A stretch of 64,000 nt of DNA, taken from positions 62,001-126,000 of the forward strand of contig JAFLSQ010000001.1 in NCBI GenBank assembly GCA_022510865.1, given 5' to 3'. Positions within the stretch are counted from its first letter, which is position 1. The number at the start of each line of letters is the position of its first letter. Below the pieces are notes generated by a model. It made no database searches. It was not told where the DNA came from and saw only the letters and a list, made by a program, of their open reading frames with translations. The position numbers were made by a program, and so were the translations under genes. Origin of the DNA: Treponema sp. (GTDB lineage: Bacteria; Spirochaetota; Spirochaetia; Treponematales; Treponemataceae). Positions 8,584-17,715 of the stretch are shown piece after piece.

Positions 8584-9492
8584 TTATTTTGCCGCCCTTG
8601 TTTTCTCAACAGCCTCGTGCTGCTCCTCAAGAATCTCCATCACGCGGTCCACGGTTTTCTGCTTGGGGTCTGGCTCGTCATCTGGCAGCGCGGACAGCAC
8701 CTCATCGCGGAAATTCTTGCATTTGATGACCGGACTTGCCGTGAGCGTCACAACATCAGGGTCCAGAATATCAGCAAGCATATCCTCAGGATTATTCGGA
8801 TTGATTTTGAGCGCATTCCCGTTTATTGAGACCAGAATCATATTGTCGAACAGGCGCAGGTAGCTGTCAATCTCGCGAAGCCCGCGTTTTGTCTCGGGCT
8901 GCCCCGGCCGGTAGCGCGTTCCGCTCGGGAACACAAGGATAATCTGCCCACGTTTTTTGCAGCTGTCCATTGCGCGCATGGCAGCAAAATTGATTTTGCG
9001 CGCTTTCTGCTCCTCCGCCGCCTTCTCCTCGTCAGAAATAAGTTTGTCCTCGGCGGCATTGAGCGAGCGCGTAGGATAGATGACCACGCGCGTGAAGCCT
9101 TCTGTGAACGCGCGCACGCCCGCGCTCGCCTCATTCAGTTTCATGCCAGCCACCGCCACAATCCGGGATGAGAAATCCTTTGCCCAGTCCTCGCCCTGCT
9201 TCTCCAGAAGATAGAGGATTGCCGGAAGGTCAAGATTGGAATAATGCTCCATCAAAATCAGTCCGTTCTTGCCCTCTTTCACGACCGACTCATAAAATCG
9301 CTTGAAATTCTCAATGTTGTTCAGCCCGGAGCCGCTCTTGAAATTCTCATCCAGAACTTTATACATATATTTGCGCGACTCAAGGTTGGCCTCTTCGTAA
9401 ACCTTCGTCTCGTCAATTTTTGCGGCCGCGTGGGAGATTTTTGTCATCTCCGCGAACAGGCTGCCATATTTTCCCCTTAAAGTATTTTCCAT
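8584..9492 (-). CDS. Glycerolipid acyltransferase-like protein (PlsC/PlsB fold)
   Basis: The likely role is acylation of a glycerol-phosphate or lysophospholipid at the membrane face. The catalytic HX4D motif is seen as HYSNLD in LILMEHYSNLDLPAIL near residue 83. A second conserved block, FPSGTRYRPGQPETKRGLREID, follows near residue 185 and corresponds to the glycerol-phosphate binding region. Length is 302 residues. The C-terminus is charged and helical. A leader of about 30 nt with AAGGG precedes the ATG. It lies 18 nt upstream of the PurO-like gene. The exact substrate is uncertain. Confidence 0.78.
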   Translation of the reverse strand: MENTLRGKYGSLFAEMTKISHAAAKIDETKVYEEANLESRKYMYKVLDENFKSGSGLNNIENFKRFYESVVKEGKNGLILMEHYSNLDLPAILYLLEKQGEDWAKDFSSRIVAVAGMKLNEASAGVRAFTEGFTRVVIYPTRSLNAAEDKLISDEEKAAEEQKARKINFAAMRAMDSCKKRGQIILVFPSGTRYRPGQPETKRGLREIDSYLRLFDNMILVSINGNALKINPNNPEDMLADILDPDVVTLTASPVIKCKNFRDEVLSALPDDEPDPKQKTVDRVMEILEEQHEAVEKTRAAK

Positions 9493-9507
9493 TTCGTAGC
9501 CCTTAAC

Positions 9508-9556
9508 ACAATGTAGTTCAGTAATTATATGCTATTTCGTGGATTTTGTACATTGT
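9508..9556 (-). promoter_or_regulatory. Promoter region of the acyltransferase gene flanked by an inverted repeat
   Basis: A TATAAT -10 (plus-strand ATTATA at 9523-9528) lies about 30 nt before the start codon at 9492. It is bracketed by the perfect 8-bp inverted arms ACAATGTA (9508-9515) and TACATTGT (9549-9556). An operator is possible. Confidence 0.4.
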
Positions 9557-9672
9557 CTGATGAGAAGCACGGATTGCCCTGCCAGATTTCCAAACTGATT
9601 TTAAAACCTTGAATAAAACCCCACGGGAAGCCGGGCAATCGCCAAAAAGCGGGATTTTTGCCTGATTTTCCG

Positions 9673-9701
9673 TTTACTATCGGCTTTTTCTGCCTTATAC
9701 T
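9673..9701 (+). promoter_or_regulatory. Promoter of the GH26-like gene, leaderless geometry
   Basis: TTTACT (9673-9678), a 17-nt spacer and TATACT (9696-9701) are followed only 7 nt later by the ATG at 9709. Transcription would begin at or next to the start codon. Confidence 0.65.
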
Positions 9702-9708
9702 GGTTTTC

Positions 9709-11187
9709 ATGGACACAAGAAAAGTATTTTTAAAAGCCGCCCCGTGCGCTCTGGATTTGGGAGACGGCAGCGAGCGCGGACTTTACGTGAATCAGGATTA
9801 TATCCTGCAAAAAATGAGGAAAATCCACCGGGGAATCAGCCTCATGTACACATACTATCCGAACGACAAAACCTGGCCCGTCAGGGCTAGCGTGGCATGT
9901 CCGCAGGAAACGCCGAGCGGAGCGTGGGACTATCCGTATGAGGATTATTTTCCTTACCGCGGAGGGCGTGAGGGCCGCCGTGATGACGAGCCGTTCAATT
10001 TTATGCGAGAAATCCGGCGGCACGGAATGGATGTTGTGCTCACGCTCACAATCGACCCGGAGCTTAAGGAAGAGGATTTGATTCCCATCGCGCAGGATTT
10101 GCGTCCGTTCGGCCGTGTGCTTCTGCGCGTGAACCACGAGTGCACCGGCACATGGTTCTGCTTCAACAAACGGGCAAGCTATCAGCAGCTCGCGGATTTT
10201 TTTGTGCTTGTCTGCAAGGTCATGCACGAGCACGCTCCCAACGTCAAAATGATTCTCTGCGCCGGAATGTTCGACAAGGCATCCGGAAAAATTGAGATGG
10301 AGGACGTTTTTCTGGAGGCGCACAAAGCCGCGGACATCTGGTCTGGGGATAATTATCTTTCACTGCACTGGGGCTGGCCGGTTGACGTTGCCACAAAAGA
10401 GACAAAAAACTACGCCTGCTATGATGTCGATGAGGTTTACGACAAGGCAAAGGCAACAGTCCGCCGACTGCGCGAGATTACCGGGCAGGACAAACCGTTC
10501 GTCCTTTCTGAACTGAACGGCGACGGCGATGTAACCGGCGCGTATGAGCAGGCCAACATGATGCGCCACTTCATGGAGCGTCTTGAAAAAGATGACGAGA
10601 AATGGCTCTCCGCGTTTACGCTGTATCAGTTCCGTGATGATGGCAGACTCGGTCTTGAAATCACAGACCCGAACAACAAAGACGTGGGGATTGAGCAGCC
10701 GCTTTTTGCGACTTACCGCAAACAGCTGCACAAGCCGTTTTTCTCGCAGAAAATTGAGGATGCGGGCGCGCTTGCTTTCCCGGCAAAACTGCGCTGGAGC
10801 AGCTCCGAGGATGCGGAAGGCGTTGAGACCGAAGTCAAAGTGCAGAAAAATCCGCATTATGCAGAGCTTTATTTTGAAGGCGATTTGCAGAGCCTGAACC
10901 TTATGATTGAATTCGGCGGGTACTGGTTTTACAAAGCCCCCGGCGTAAAGTGCGTGGATTTGATGAGCTATTTCTTTGAGAATCCGCTTGCGGACAGCCA
11001 GAGCAAATCCATGAAACTGCGGATTTTCGCGCCTCCTGCGGACGGCATGAACCATCCGTCAGACAACAGCGACCCGTTCACCGCGCCAGACGGCCAGTGG
11101 ATGCACGACTCGTTCACCACAATCCCGGCCATGCCAAAAATCCGCATAGAATATGAGCCTGTGACGCTCGCAAAGCATTACGACTGA
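9709..11187 (+). CDS. TIM-barrel glycoside hydrolase, GH26-like (beta-mannanase type)
   Basis: This 492-residue protein without a signal peptide looks like a cytoplasmic glycosidase. The GH26 acid/base motif appears as RVNHECTGTWFCF (Glu near residue 145), close to the family pattern HExxGxWFxW. A nucleophile candidate is the Glu of PFVLSELNGDG near residue 270. A C-terminal beta-rich part of about 150 residues follows the barrel. The ATG at 9709 is chosen because the promoter -10 lies 7 nt before it. The gene runs toward the CE2-like esterase and overlaps it by 10 nt tail to tail, suggesting a shared theme of hemicellulose or mannan breakdown. The family call is by motif only. Confidence 0.7.
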   Translation: MDTRKVFLKAAPCALDLGDGSERGLYVNQDYILQKMRKIHRGISLMYTYYPNDKTWPVRASVACPQETPSGAWDYPYEDYFPYRGGREGRRDDEPFNFMREIRRHGMDVVLTLTIDPELKEEDLIPIAQDLRPFGRVLLRVNHECTGTWFCFNKRASYQQLADFFVLVCKVMHEHAPNVKMILCAGMFDKASGKIEMEDVFLEAHKAADIWSGDNYLSLHWGWPVDVATKETKNYACYDVDEVYDKAKATVRRLREITGQDKPFVLSELNGDGDVTGAYEQANMMRHFMERLEKDDEKWLSAFTLYQFRDDGRLGLEITDPNNKDVGIEQPLFATYRKQLHKPFFSQKIEDAGALAFPAKLRWSSSEDAEGVETEVKVQKNPHYAELYFEGDLQSLNLMIEFGGYWFYKAPGVKCVDLMSYFFENPLADSQSKSMKLRIFAPPADGMNHPSDNSDPFTAPDGQWMHDSFTTIPAMPKIRIEYEPVTLAKHYD

Positions 11188-12344
11188 TTTTCTGCGCCTG
11201 CGGGACTGCACCAATCCCGCAGGGCATCGGCCAGCATGACTGCCATCTTTTCGTGAGTTCTCGCGGAAGGATGCCAGTTCGCGCCGATTCCGTCACGCTC
11301 ATCCTGCATTGGAAAGCGGATTGTCTTGACGAGAACGTTTTTAAAATCCCCGTTGAACTGCGCGGCCGCCTCCTCCACAGAATCGCACAAATCCTGCCCC
11401 ATTGCGCCAAGGCAGCAGCAGATTTTCGCCTTTGGCGAGCGGCGGTGGATTGCCTCCAGAAACTGGCGCAAACCGCTCACAAAAGCCTTGCGGCGGCCCT
11501 CAACTTTGCGCACATAGCTCATGTCGTTTGTGCCAAGGTGGACAATCACAATATCCGGGGAAAACCTTGATTCATCCCAGACTTCCGGCTCAAGCCCGCG
11601 GCGCAGCGACAAAGATTTGTCTGTGTAAGGCCAGACGGACGGCATCACAACGGTTGTGTCCGGCTCCTCAACGGTCTCCTCCACGTATTTTGAGATAATC
11701 CCGATGCCGCTCCAGCTTACAAGATGAAAATCCGCGCCAAGTTTTTTTGCGGTCAGAAATCCGTAGGCTTTGTCCGCACGCTCCTGTTTTGTGGTGAACG
11801 GATCCTCGGCGCGCTCGCCCTCAATTCCGTAACCGCAGGTGATTGAATCCCCGATTATCTCGATTTTAGGCGGATTTACGCCCGTCCCGATTTTTCCGCC
11901 GGAACAATCGCAGGAATTTTTCTTGGGATTGTTCCGCGTTCCGTCAATCTCAAGCAGTTTTAATCCCGCGCAGCCAAAATTCACCTCGCTAAGTTTCAGC
12001 ACGCGGATAATCACGGTTTTCTCATCAGCAGACTCAAAAAGCGTGCATTCTGTCTCTTTTTGCGTGAGGATGAAGCGGGCAGAAATATCATCGGGAAAAT
12101 CGTTCCACAAAGAGCGCGCGGTGTAACGCTCCGCGGCAGAACCATCAGGGATTTCTGAGACATAAACCCCGAGCACACATTTTGTCGTGTCATCAAAAAG
12201 TTCCGGGTCACTTTGGATTGTAGCCACGGCTTTTTTGCCGGTCATGCAGAACTCAAAACCTGAAGCAGAATAATCAAAATAGCGGATGCCGTCTATGTCC
12301 GCGAACCGGCCGTACCAAGTCAAATCATCAGTTTTTAAAATCAT
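11178..12344 (-). CDS. SGNH-fold carbohydrate esterase (CE2-like)
   Basis: The protein has an N-terminal beta-sandwich region (about residues 1-155) and a C-terminal SGNH hydrolase domain. The catalytic Ser is in GDSITCGYG, the third block is HLGTNDMSY and the His is in WHPSART. This two-part layout matches carbohydrate esterase family 2, which removes acetyl groups from sugars. No signal peptide is seen, so it would act in the cytoplasm on imported oligosaccharides. AGAGGTGAA precedes the ATG. It overlaps argA by 4 nt (ATGA), so it belongs to that operon. Confidence 0.82.
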   Translation of the reverse strand: MILKTDDLTWYGRFADIDGIRYFDYSASGFEFCMTGKKAVATIQSDPELFDDTTKCVLGVYVSEIPDGSAAERYTARSLWNDFPDDISARFILTQKETECTLFESADEKTVIIRVLKLSEVNFGCAGLKLLEIDGTRNNPKKNSCDCSGGKIGTGVNPPKIEIIGDSITCGYGIEGERAEDPFTTKQERADKAYGFLTAKKLGADFHLVSWSGIGIISKYVEETVEEPDTTVVMPSVWPYTDKSLSLRRGLEPEVWDESRFSPDIVIVHLGTNDMSYVRKVEGRRKAFVSGLRQFLEAIHRRSPKAKICCCLGAMGQDLCDSVEEAAAQFNGDFKNVLVKTIRFPMQDERDGIGANWHPSARTHEKMAVMLADALRDWCSPAGAENQS

Positions 12345-13699
12345 ATTTCACCTCTTTTTTTGCGATTTTTGAGCGGCAACCTGTAAACTTTGGAGTTTCG
12401 CCCCTTTGTCCAGATTGCGCGGCGTTCGGCGGGGATTGATTCCAGCGAGTCCGGCAGAAAACCAAGTTTCTCGAACCAGTCGGCCGCCTGTGTTGTCATA
12501 ATGAAAACGGATTTTGCGTCGGCGTCATCCGCACGTTTTAAAAGAAAATCCACGAGTTTTGGCCCGATTCCCATGTGCGCGAACGACTCGTCAACCGCAA
12601 CCGCCGCAATCTCTGCCTGGCCGTCATCATACAAGCGGAGCGCGGCACAAGCATGAACTCCGCCGTCAAGCTCGTACACGACAAAATCCTCAATGTGCGC
12701 GGATAAATCTGCCTCGGTGCGCAAAAGAAGCTTTCCGCTCGCGATGAAAGGACGCATTACTGCAAGGACAGCAGGAATATCCGTCTGATTCATCCCGCGG
12801 ATTTTCCCGTAATTGCTTGTGTAAATCATTGTGCCCGAGCCAAGGTCGCTGAAAATCTCACAGGGCAGAACACCGTCCAGCGCGCCGTCTACAATGTGAG
12901 CGCGGGTCACACCTTTGCGGCACGCCTCCTGCGCGGCTTTAAGCAGCATGGCGATTGAGAAGCGGACGTCTTCATCAGACGCATCCGGATTTTTGGACAC
13001 GTTCGCGGCAAGAAACAAATCCACCTCCTCAAGATTCATTGCGGGAACCTCGCCGGTCTCTGACAGCGAGAATTCAGCCGGAATATCATACCTTGATGTG
13101 CTGATTTGCCCGTCGAACATCACGAAAAAAAGTTTGTCCGCGCCAAGGCTCACCGCAACCTGCTGCGCCAGCGACACTGAGGATATATTGTAGGGATGGC
13201 CCACCGTGTTCCAGCCAATGCACGGAAAAACCGGGATAAAACCATCGTCCAGAACCGTGCGGATTGCAGATGTCTCCAGCCGCTCAATCTCGCCGGCGGT
13301 GCCAAAATCAAATCCGCCGAGAATGCCCTTTGCCCTTGCCCGGACCCAGTTCCCGATAATCGCCGTTATGCCGTTCGCGGCAAGGCTTGTCATAATCGCA
13401 TTTGAGACATCGAAGGCCGCCATTTTAATCAGCGGCATAGCGTCCTCGTCGGTCACGCGGATATTATCCTTGTAATGCCACTCAATTTGCTTGCCGGAAA
13501 GAACCTCGTCGATGCGGCTGCGCGCGCCCGGAACAATCACGACTTTAAGCCCCGCCTCGTGAAGCAGAGCGATGTCCCGGATGTGCGATGAATAAAGCGC
13601 AGAACCGATTGTCCTGTCATCCAGATAGATGACGGATACGGCGTTCCTGAATTTTTGCAGGTAGCGGATTACATTCCTGATATTTTCCGGAGAATTCAT
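12341..13699 (-). CDS. argA: N-acetylglutamate synthase (kinase-like plus GNAT domains)
   Basis: This enzyme acetylates glutamate with acetyl-CoA, the first step of arginine synthesis. Residues 1-290 form an amino-acid-kinase-like domain (VVIVPGARSRIDEVL, GILGGFDFGTAGEIERLE). The last 140 residues form a GNAT acetyltransferase domain (AEIAAVAVDESFAHMGIGPKLVDFLLKRA). The 452-residue length fits ArgA. The ATG is 3 nt after the dus stop codon with no Shine-Dalgarno. A TATACT hexamer lies 7 nt before it, so an internal promoter is possible as well as coupling to dus. Confidence 0.9.
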   Translation of the reverse strand: MNSPENIRNVIRYLQKFRNAVSVIYLDDRTIGSALYSSHIRDIALLHEAGLKVVIVPGARSRIDEVLSGKQIEWHYKDNIRVTDEDAMPLIKMAAFDVSNAIMTSLAANGITAIIGNWVRARAKGILGGFDFGTAGEIERLETSAIRTVLDDGFIPVFPCIGWNTVGHPYNISSVSLAQQVAVSLGADKLFFVMFDGQISTSRYDIPAEFSLSETGEVPAMNLEEVDLFLAANVSKNPDASDEDVRFSIAMLLKAAQEACRKGVTRAHIVDGALDGVLPCEIFSDLGSGTMIYTSNYGKIRGMNQTDIPAVLAVMRPFIASGKLLLRTEADLSAHIEDFVVYELDGGVHACAALRLYDDGQAEIAAVAVDESFAHMGIGPKLVDFLLKRADDADAKSVFIMTTQAADWFEKLGFLPDSLESIPAERRAIWTKGRNSKVYRLPLKNRKKRGEI

Positions 13700-13702
13700 G
13701 CT

Positions 13703-14710
13703 TTACAGTATAACAGAAGAGAAGATGTCGCGATAGTCCTGTATTGTCGCGGCATGAACTATTCTTGCGCGGAGCGCGGCACCGTTCTCTATTCCTTTTG
13801 AATATGCGGAAAAACGTTTGCGCATCTCAAGGCACGCATGATTTTCGCTCGTCTCGCCGGCAAGCCGCTCCAGCTCCATGAAACCGGTCTTTATGCGTTC
13901 CCGCGCAGGAACAGGCTCATATTTCCCGGTGGTGAGCAGGGAAGTCGTGTCACGGAAAATAAAAGGATTGCCCATCGCACCCCGCGCGAACATCACGCCG
14001 TCAACTTTTGTGTGCTCCAGCATTCTGCGCGCGTCATCCGGCTTGAAAAGGTCTCCGCTTCCGAACACAGGCACGCGCCCGGAAACTTCCTCCACAAGCG
14101 CTGCCATAATATCCCAGTCGGAATGGCCCTCATAGCCTTGGGCACGTGTGCGCGGATGAATTGTGATTGCGCTCGCGCCCGCATCCAATGCCGCCTGCGC
14201 AGCCTCCCGCCATGTAATCTGTTTCTGCTCCCATCCAGAGCGGACTTTCACGGTGACAGGAATTCCGCCCGAGGCAGGGCTTCCGCCGCACGCGCCTACA
14301 ACGGCAGAGACAACTTTGTGCAGCCTGTCCGGGTCACGTGTGAGCGCGGCGCCCGCTCCAGTGCGGACAATTTTTGGAACCGGGCAACCGCAGTTGATGT
14401 CTATAACCTCGCAGCCAACGTTCTCAATCACAATGCGGGCAGCGCGGGCCATCACATCCGGTTCTCCGCCAAAAATCTGGACGGCATACGCAGTCTCATT
14501 GAAAGCGCGCCGCATAAGCGTCAGAGTTTTCTGATTGTTGCGAACCAGAGCCTCCGCGCTCACCATCTCTGTGTAAGTGAAGCACGCACCGTTCTCCACA
14601 CAAACCGAGCGGAACGCCGCATCGCTGTAACCCGCCACCGGCGCAAGAAAAATATTGCCTTTTAGCCCGATATTCCCGATTTTTACCGGATGATAAAGCC
14701 CAGAATCCAA
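13703..14710 (-). CDS. dus: tRNA-dihydrouridine synthase (DusB-like)
   Basis: This flavoenzyme reduces uridine to dihydrouridine in tRNA D-loops. FMN-binding and catalytic blocks are clear: FLAPVAGYSDAAFR, EMVSAEALVR, QIFGGEPDVMARAA, IDINCGCPVPKIVRTGAG with the catalytic Cys, and ITIHPRTRAQGYEG. No ATG fits the N-terminus. A TTG at 14710 preceded by GGAGTAGG is preferred; another TTG at 14761 would give a longer overlap with tatD. From 14710 the protein has 335 residues, close to the family norm. The gene lies in the tatD-dus-argA-esterase operon. Confidence 0.9.
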   Translation of the reverse strand: MDSGLYHPVKIGNIGLKGNIFLAPVAGYSDAAFRSVCVENGACFTYTEMVSAEALVRNNQKTLTLMRRAFNETAYAVQIFGGEPDVMARAARIVIENVGCEVIDINCGCPVPKIVRTGAGAALTRDPDRLHKVVSAVVGACGGSPASGGIPVTVKVRSGWEQKQITWREAAQAALDAGASAITIHPRTRAQGYEGHSDWDIMAALVEEVSGRVPVFGSGDLFKPDDARRMLEHTKVDGVMFARGAMGNPFIFRDTTSLLTTGKYEPVPARERIKTGFMELERLAGETSENHACLEMRKRFSAYSKGIENGAALRARIVHAATIQDYRDIFSSVIL

Positions 14711-14721
14711 CGCAGAAAATC

Positions 14722-15498
14722 CTACTCCGGAAGATTGAACGCCTTGCAGCTGTTTTTCCAAAGCTGGTCGGCAAGGGCTTCCAAATCAGTCTCAAGCATT
14801 TCCGCAAGAAAACGCGCCGTGGAAGGCAGATACGCCGGCTTAGTCCGCTTTTTATCACGGAATTCCGCGGGAATCATGAACGGACTTTCAGTCTCTATCA
14901 GAATTCTGTCTGTGGGGATGTTCATGACCGTCTCGTGCAGATTACGGGCGTTGCGGTACGTCAGGTTGCCCGCAAAACTGAACCAGATATTTTTATCAAG
15001 GCATTTTTTTGCGAACGCCGCATCCTCGGAGTAGCAGTGAAGGATTGCGCCGCGGTCAGGCATCCGCTCAGAGAGGATGTCATACACATCCTTTCCGGCA
15101 TCACGGTTATGGATTATCACAGGAAGATTGTGTTTCTGCGCAATCTCCAGCTGAGTGATGAAAAGCTCAATCTGCGAGCGTTTGTCACCGAACTGCTTGA
15201 AGTAATCCAATCCGATTTCTCCGACTGCAACCACGTTCGGGAGCGCAAGGCTTTTCTCAAGCACAGAAATCCAGTCCGGCCCTGGATTCGTCACCTCGGA
15301 AGGCGCGACTCCAGCCGCATGATACACCCCGGACATCGACTTTAAATTAGGATAAACCTTGTTAAAATCATAAAGGCTGTTATTCATGCTTATGATTCTC
15401 TGCACACCGGCCTGCTTAGCCTGCTGCACCACGCGCAATTGCTCAATAGGGTCATCGTATATAAGCCCGATGTGGGCGTGAGTATCAAAAAACTTCAT
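14722..15498 (-). CDS. tatD: TatD-family metal-dependent hydrolase (DNase)
   Basis: This is a TIM-barrel metal hydrolase of 258 residues. Metal ligands are visible as DTHAHIG at the N-terminus, the Glu of VGEIGLDYFKQF, the His of PVIIHNRDAG and the late ILIETESPFM. The family acts as 3'-5' DNases or deacylases. GGAGAAAAGCC precedes the ATG. A promoter-like TTGACA lies about 90 nt upstream. It is divergent from the M23 peptidase gene and heads the tatD-dus-argA-esterase operon. Confidence 0.92.
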   Translation of the reverse strand: MKFFDTHAHIGLIYDDPIEQLRVVQQAKQAGVQRIISMNNSLYDFNKVYPNLKSMSGVYHAAGVAPSEVTNPGPDWISVLEKSLALPNVVAVGEIGLDYFKQFGDKRSQIELFITQLEIAQKHNLPVIIHNRDAGKDVYDILSERMPDRGAILHCYSEDAAFAKKCLDKNIWFSFAGNLTYRNARNLHETVMNIPTDRILIETESPFMIPAEFRDKKRTKPAYLPSTARFLAEMLETDLEALADQLWKNSCKAFNLPE

Positions 15499-15615
15499 GG
15501 CTTTTCTCCAAAAAGGTGTTTATGTAAAGATTAGTTCCACTTCTACCGAATATAAAGATAGCACAGGATTGTCAATCCGTCAAATTTTTGTGTCTCAATT
15601 CGCTTTTCCGGCAGT

Positions 15616-15645
15616 TTGACACAAAAATGAATACCGTGTTATAAT
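15616..15645 (+). promoter_or_regulatory. Promoter of the M23-bactofilin operon
   Basis: TTGACA (15616-15621), an 18-nt spacer and TATAAT (15640-15645) form a consensus promoter. The in-frame ATG at 15648 lies before the expected start of transcription, so the ATG at 15660 must be used. Confidence 0.85.
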
Positions 15646-15659
15646 CGATGGGAACGGCT

Positions 15660-16682
15660 ATGTCCAGAACGTCAAATTCTTTTAAAAAAATTGAGAAGCA
15701 GTTCGCGTCAAATGTGACCCACGGGGTCGGGCATTTTTTCCGGCTTGTGGGAAGTCTTTTTGTCCGGATTTTTAAAGTCTTTGACAGCAAGCTCACGATT
15801 ATGGTCGTGCCGCACTCGCAGAGCAAAGTAATCAATTTTCAGACGAATGTTTTCGCGCTCGCGCTGGGCGTGCTTCTGGCGGTGGGCGTGGTTATATCAT
15901 TCTTTTTTTACAACACGCGCTCGCTTTCCGCAAGCAGGGAGATTTCTCTGCTTGAAGAGCAGAACCGCTCCACTCTGGCAAGCCTTGACGCGCTGCGTGA
16001 TGAGAACGCGAATCTTTTTCAGGCGGCAAAACGCTTCCAGACATCGCTTTCGCAGAGCCTGTCCCTTCTTGGGATTGACCAGGTTAAACGCTCGTCAGCA
16101 ATGTCATCCAACAGCGACCTTTCCGCATTGTTCACCTCAACCGAGCTTGCGCAGGGAACTTCAAGGGAAGTTGCAGATATAAAAGAGCTTGCGACTTATC
16201 TGGAGGACGCGGTTCAGCCAATCGAACAGATTGGAAAAATGCTCAAAACCCAGCAGAATCTTTTTACAGAAATTCCGAGCATCTGCCCGGTAAAAAATCC
16301 GAATTATCACATCTCAATGGCGTTCGGCCCGGCGGTGCATCCGCTTTACGGCAACTGGTACATCCACAAAGGAATGGATTTCTCTACCTGGCGTTCCGGC
16401 GACCCGGTCATGGCAACGGCATCCGGTCAGGTTGTCTCAGTGGGATTTGATAACAATTTCGGGAATTTCATCATCATCAAGCATAATCACGGAATATACA
16501 CGCGCTACGCGCACCTCAACTCGTTCCGGGTGAGGAACGGCCAGTACGTTGAGCAGAGCGAGGTAATCGGCACAATCGGAAACACAGGAATTTCTACCGG
16601 ACCGCATCTGCATTACGAGGTTCACATCGGCTCTGACGTAGTTGACCCGGCAAAATACATCAACATCAATTTATCAAAATAG
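15660..16682 (+). CDS. M23-family peptidoglycan endopeptidase with transmembrane anchor and coiled coil
   Basis: The protein likely cuts peptide cross-links in the cell wall. It has a basic N-terminus, one transmembrane segment (FALALGVLLAVGVVISFFF, about residues 58-77), a coiled-coil stretch (ISLLEEQNRSTLASLDALRDE) and a C-terminal M23 domain. The zinc ligands are HKGMD and HLHYE, within GISTGPHLHYEVHIG. Length is 340 residues. It is followed by a bactofilin gene 6 nt later, a pairing known from cell-shape systems such as Csd1-CcmA in Helicobacter. A role in shaping the wall or the helical cell is inferred from that pairing. Confidence 0.9.
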   Translation: MSRTSNSFKKIEKQFASNVTHGVGHFFRLVGSLFVRIFKVFDSKLTIMVVPHSQSKVINFQTNVFALALGVLLAVGVVISFFFYNTRSLSASREISLLEEQNRSTLASLDALRDENANLFQAAKRFQTSLSQSLSLLGIDQVKRSSAMSSNSDLSALFTSTELAQGTSREVADIKELATYLEDAVQPIEQIGKMLKTQQNLFTEIPSICPVKNPNYHISMAFGPAVHPLYGNWYIHKGMDFSTWRSGDPVMATASGQVVSVGFDNNFGNFIIIKHNHGIYTRYAHLNSFRVRNGQYVEQSEVIGTIGNTGISTGPHLHYEVHIGSDVVDPAKYININLSK

Positions 16683-16688
16683 GTTGCT

Positions 16689-17099
16689 ATGGCTTTACGA
16701 ATTGACGACATCTCAATCGATACGGTGATAGGCAGAGGCTCCGCAATTTCGGGCAATTTGCGCGTGAACGGATTTGTGCGCGTGGACGGCGACATTGACG
16801 GCAACCTTGAGACGGACGGCAACGTGATTGTCGGCGAGAATGCGAGAATCCGCGGGGATGTCAAGGCAAAGTCCATCATAATCGGCGGGATAATTCTTGG
16901 GAACGTCACGGCTCCGGAAGGCGTGAGGGTGCTCACAAAATCGGTTGTGGTAGGCGATGTCATTTCCAGCAAAGTGACCATAGACGATAACTCGCATTTT
17001 CGCGGGCACTGCATCTCAATCAAAGAGAAAGAGCGGTTCATGGCAAAATCGGACGAGTATCTGCAATCACGCGCCATAAAAGACAAGGTTTTACTTTAA
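16689..17099 (+). CDS. Bactofilin (polymer-forming cytoskeletal protein)
   Basis: This 136-residue protein has the bactofilin beta-helix pattern of glycine-spaced valine/isoleucine repeats (VRVDGDIDGNLETDGNVIVG, ARIRGDVKAKSIIIGG). Bactofilins form filaments under the membrane that position wall enzymes. It lies between the M23 peptidase and the YaaR-like gene, and its stop overlaps the next start (TAATG). The spacing indicates one operon. Confidence 0.92.
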   Translation: MALRIDDISIDTVIGRGSAISGNLRVNGFVRVDGDIDGNLETDGNVIVGENARIRGDVKAKSIIIGGIILGNVTAPEGVRVLTKSVVVGDVISSKVTIDDNSHFRGHCISIKEKERFMAKSDEYLQSRAIKDKVLL

Positions 17100-17692
17100 T
17101 GGCAGAAGTCGATTCTCTTGGCACGAATTTTTATTACGCCGGCACTCAGAGCGCGACAAACGAGGCTCTCAAAAAAAATCAGAAGAATGAGCGCACTTCC
17201 TCCGCACGAAAACTAAAATTCTCCGAGCTTTTGAAATCTGAGGCGGGCGAAAATCAGACAGAGATTATCATGCGCGGACTGCCTCCTGAAATTTCCGGAA
17301 TGTCTGTGGATGACGCGGCGATTTTCTTGAAGGATGCGGTGGATAACGCCGGAAACGACCTTTCTGAATCGCTGACAAAAGAGAACATCGAGAAGTTCAA
17401 GACTTCTGTGCGGCAGTTCGTGACGTTCGTGGTCAGCAATAATTTTGAGGTGACAGCGCGGCGAAAAAAGAACCGCATGGGCAAAGACATGATTGTTCCG
17501 TCGCGCACGAATTTTTTCTCAAACTACACGCTCCCGCCCCACCGCATTGACCCAAAATATCAGATTCAGATTATAAATGCAAAACTTGATGAGTTCACGC
17601 GGGCCACGCTTGAAAATCAGATTGACAACCTTAAGATTCTGGCGCAGGCAAATGAGATAAAAGGCCTCATAATTGACTTGATGAGTTCTTGA
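17099..17692 (+). CDS. YaaR-family (DUF327) protein
   Basis: This soluble 197-residue helical protein resembles Bacillus YaaR (FSELLKSEAG, SVRQFVTFVVSNNFEV, MIVPSRTNFF, INAKLDEFTRATLENQIDNLKILAQANEIKGLIIDL). Its function is not known. In Bacillus the gene lies close to yaaT/ricT; here a PSP1/RicT-like gene also follows directly. The start overlaps the bactofilin stop by one base. Confidence 0.8.
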   Translation: MAEVDSLGTNFYYAGTQSATNEALKKNQKNERTSSARKLKFSELLKSEAGENQTEIIMRGLPPEISGMSVDDAAIFLKDAVDNAGNDLSESLTKENIEKFKTSVRQFVTFVVSNNFEVTARRKKNRMGKDMIVPSRTNFFSNYTLPPHRIDPKYQIQIINAKLDEFTRATLENQIDNLKILAQANEIKGLIIDLMSS

Positions 17693-17707
17693 TTCGTGAG
17701 GTATACT
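17678..17707 (+). promoter_or_regulatory. Possible internal promoter of the RicT-like gene
   Basis: TTGATG (17678-17683), an 18-nt spacer and TATACT (17702-17707) lie 8 nt before the ATG. The intervening AAAAGGAA could also serve as a ribosome site on read-through transcripts. Confidence 0.45.
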
Positions 17708-17715
17708 AAAAGGAA

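Noticed and set aside
13838-14665. A 275-residue frame opposite dus
   Set aside because: Dus motifs on the minus strand are unmistakable; the opposite frame has none.
15648-15660. ATG at 15648 as the M23 peptidase start
   Set aside because: It lies 2 nt after the -10 hexamer, before transcription can begin.
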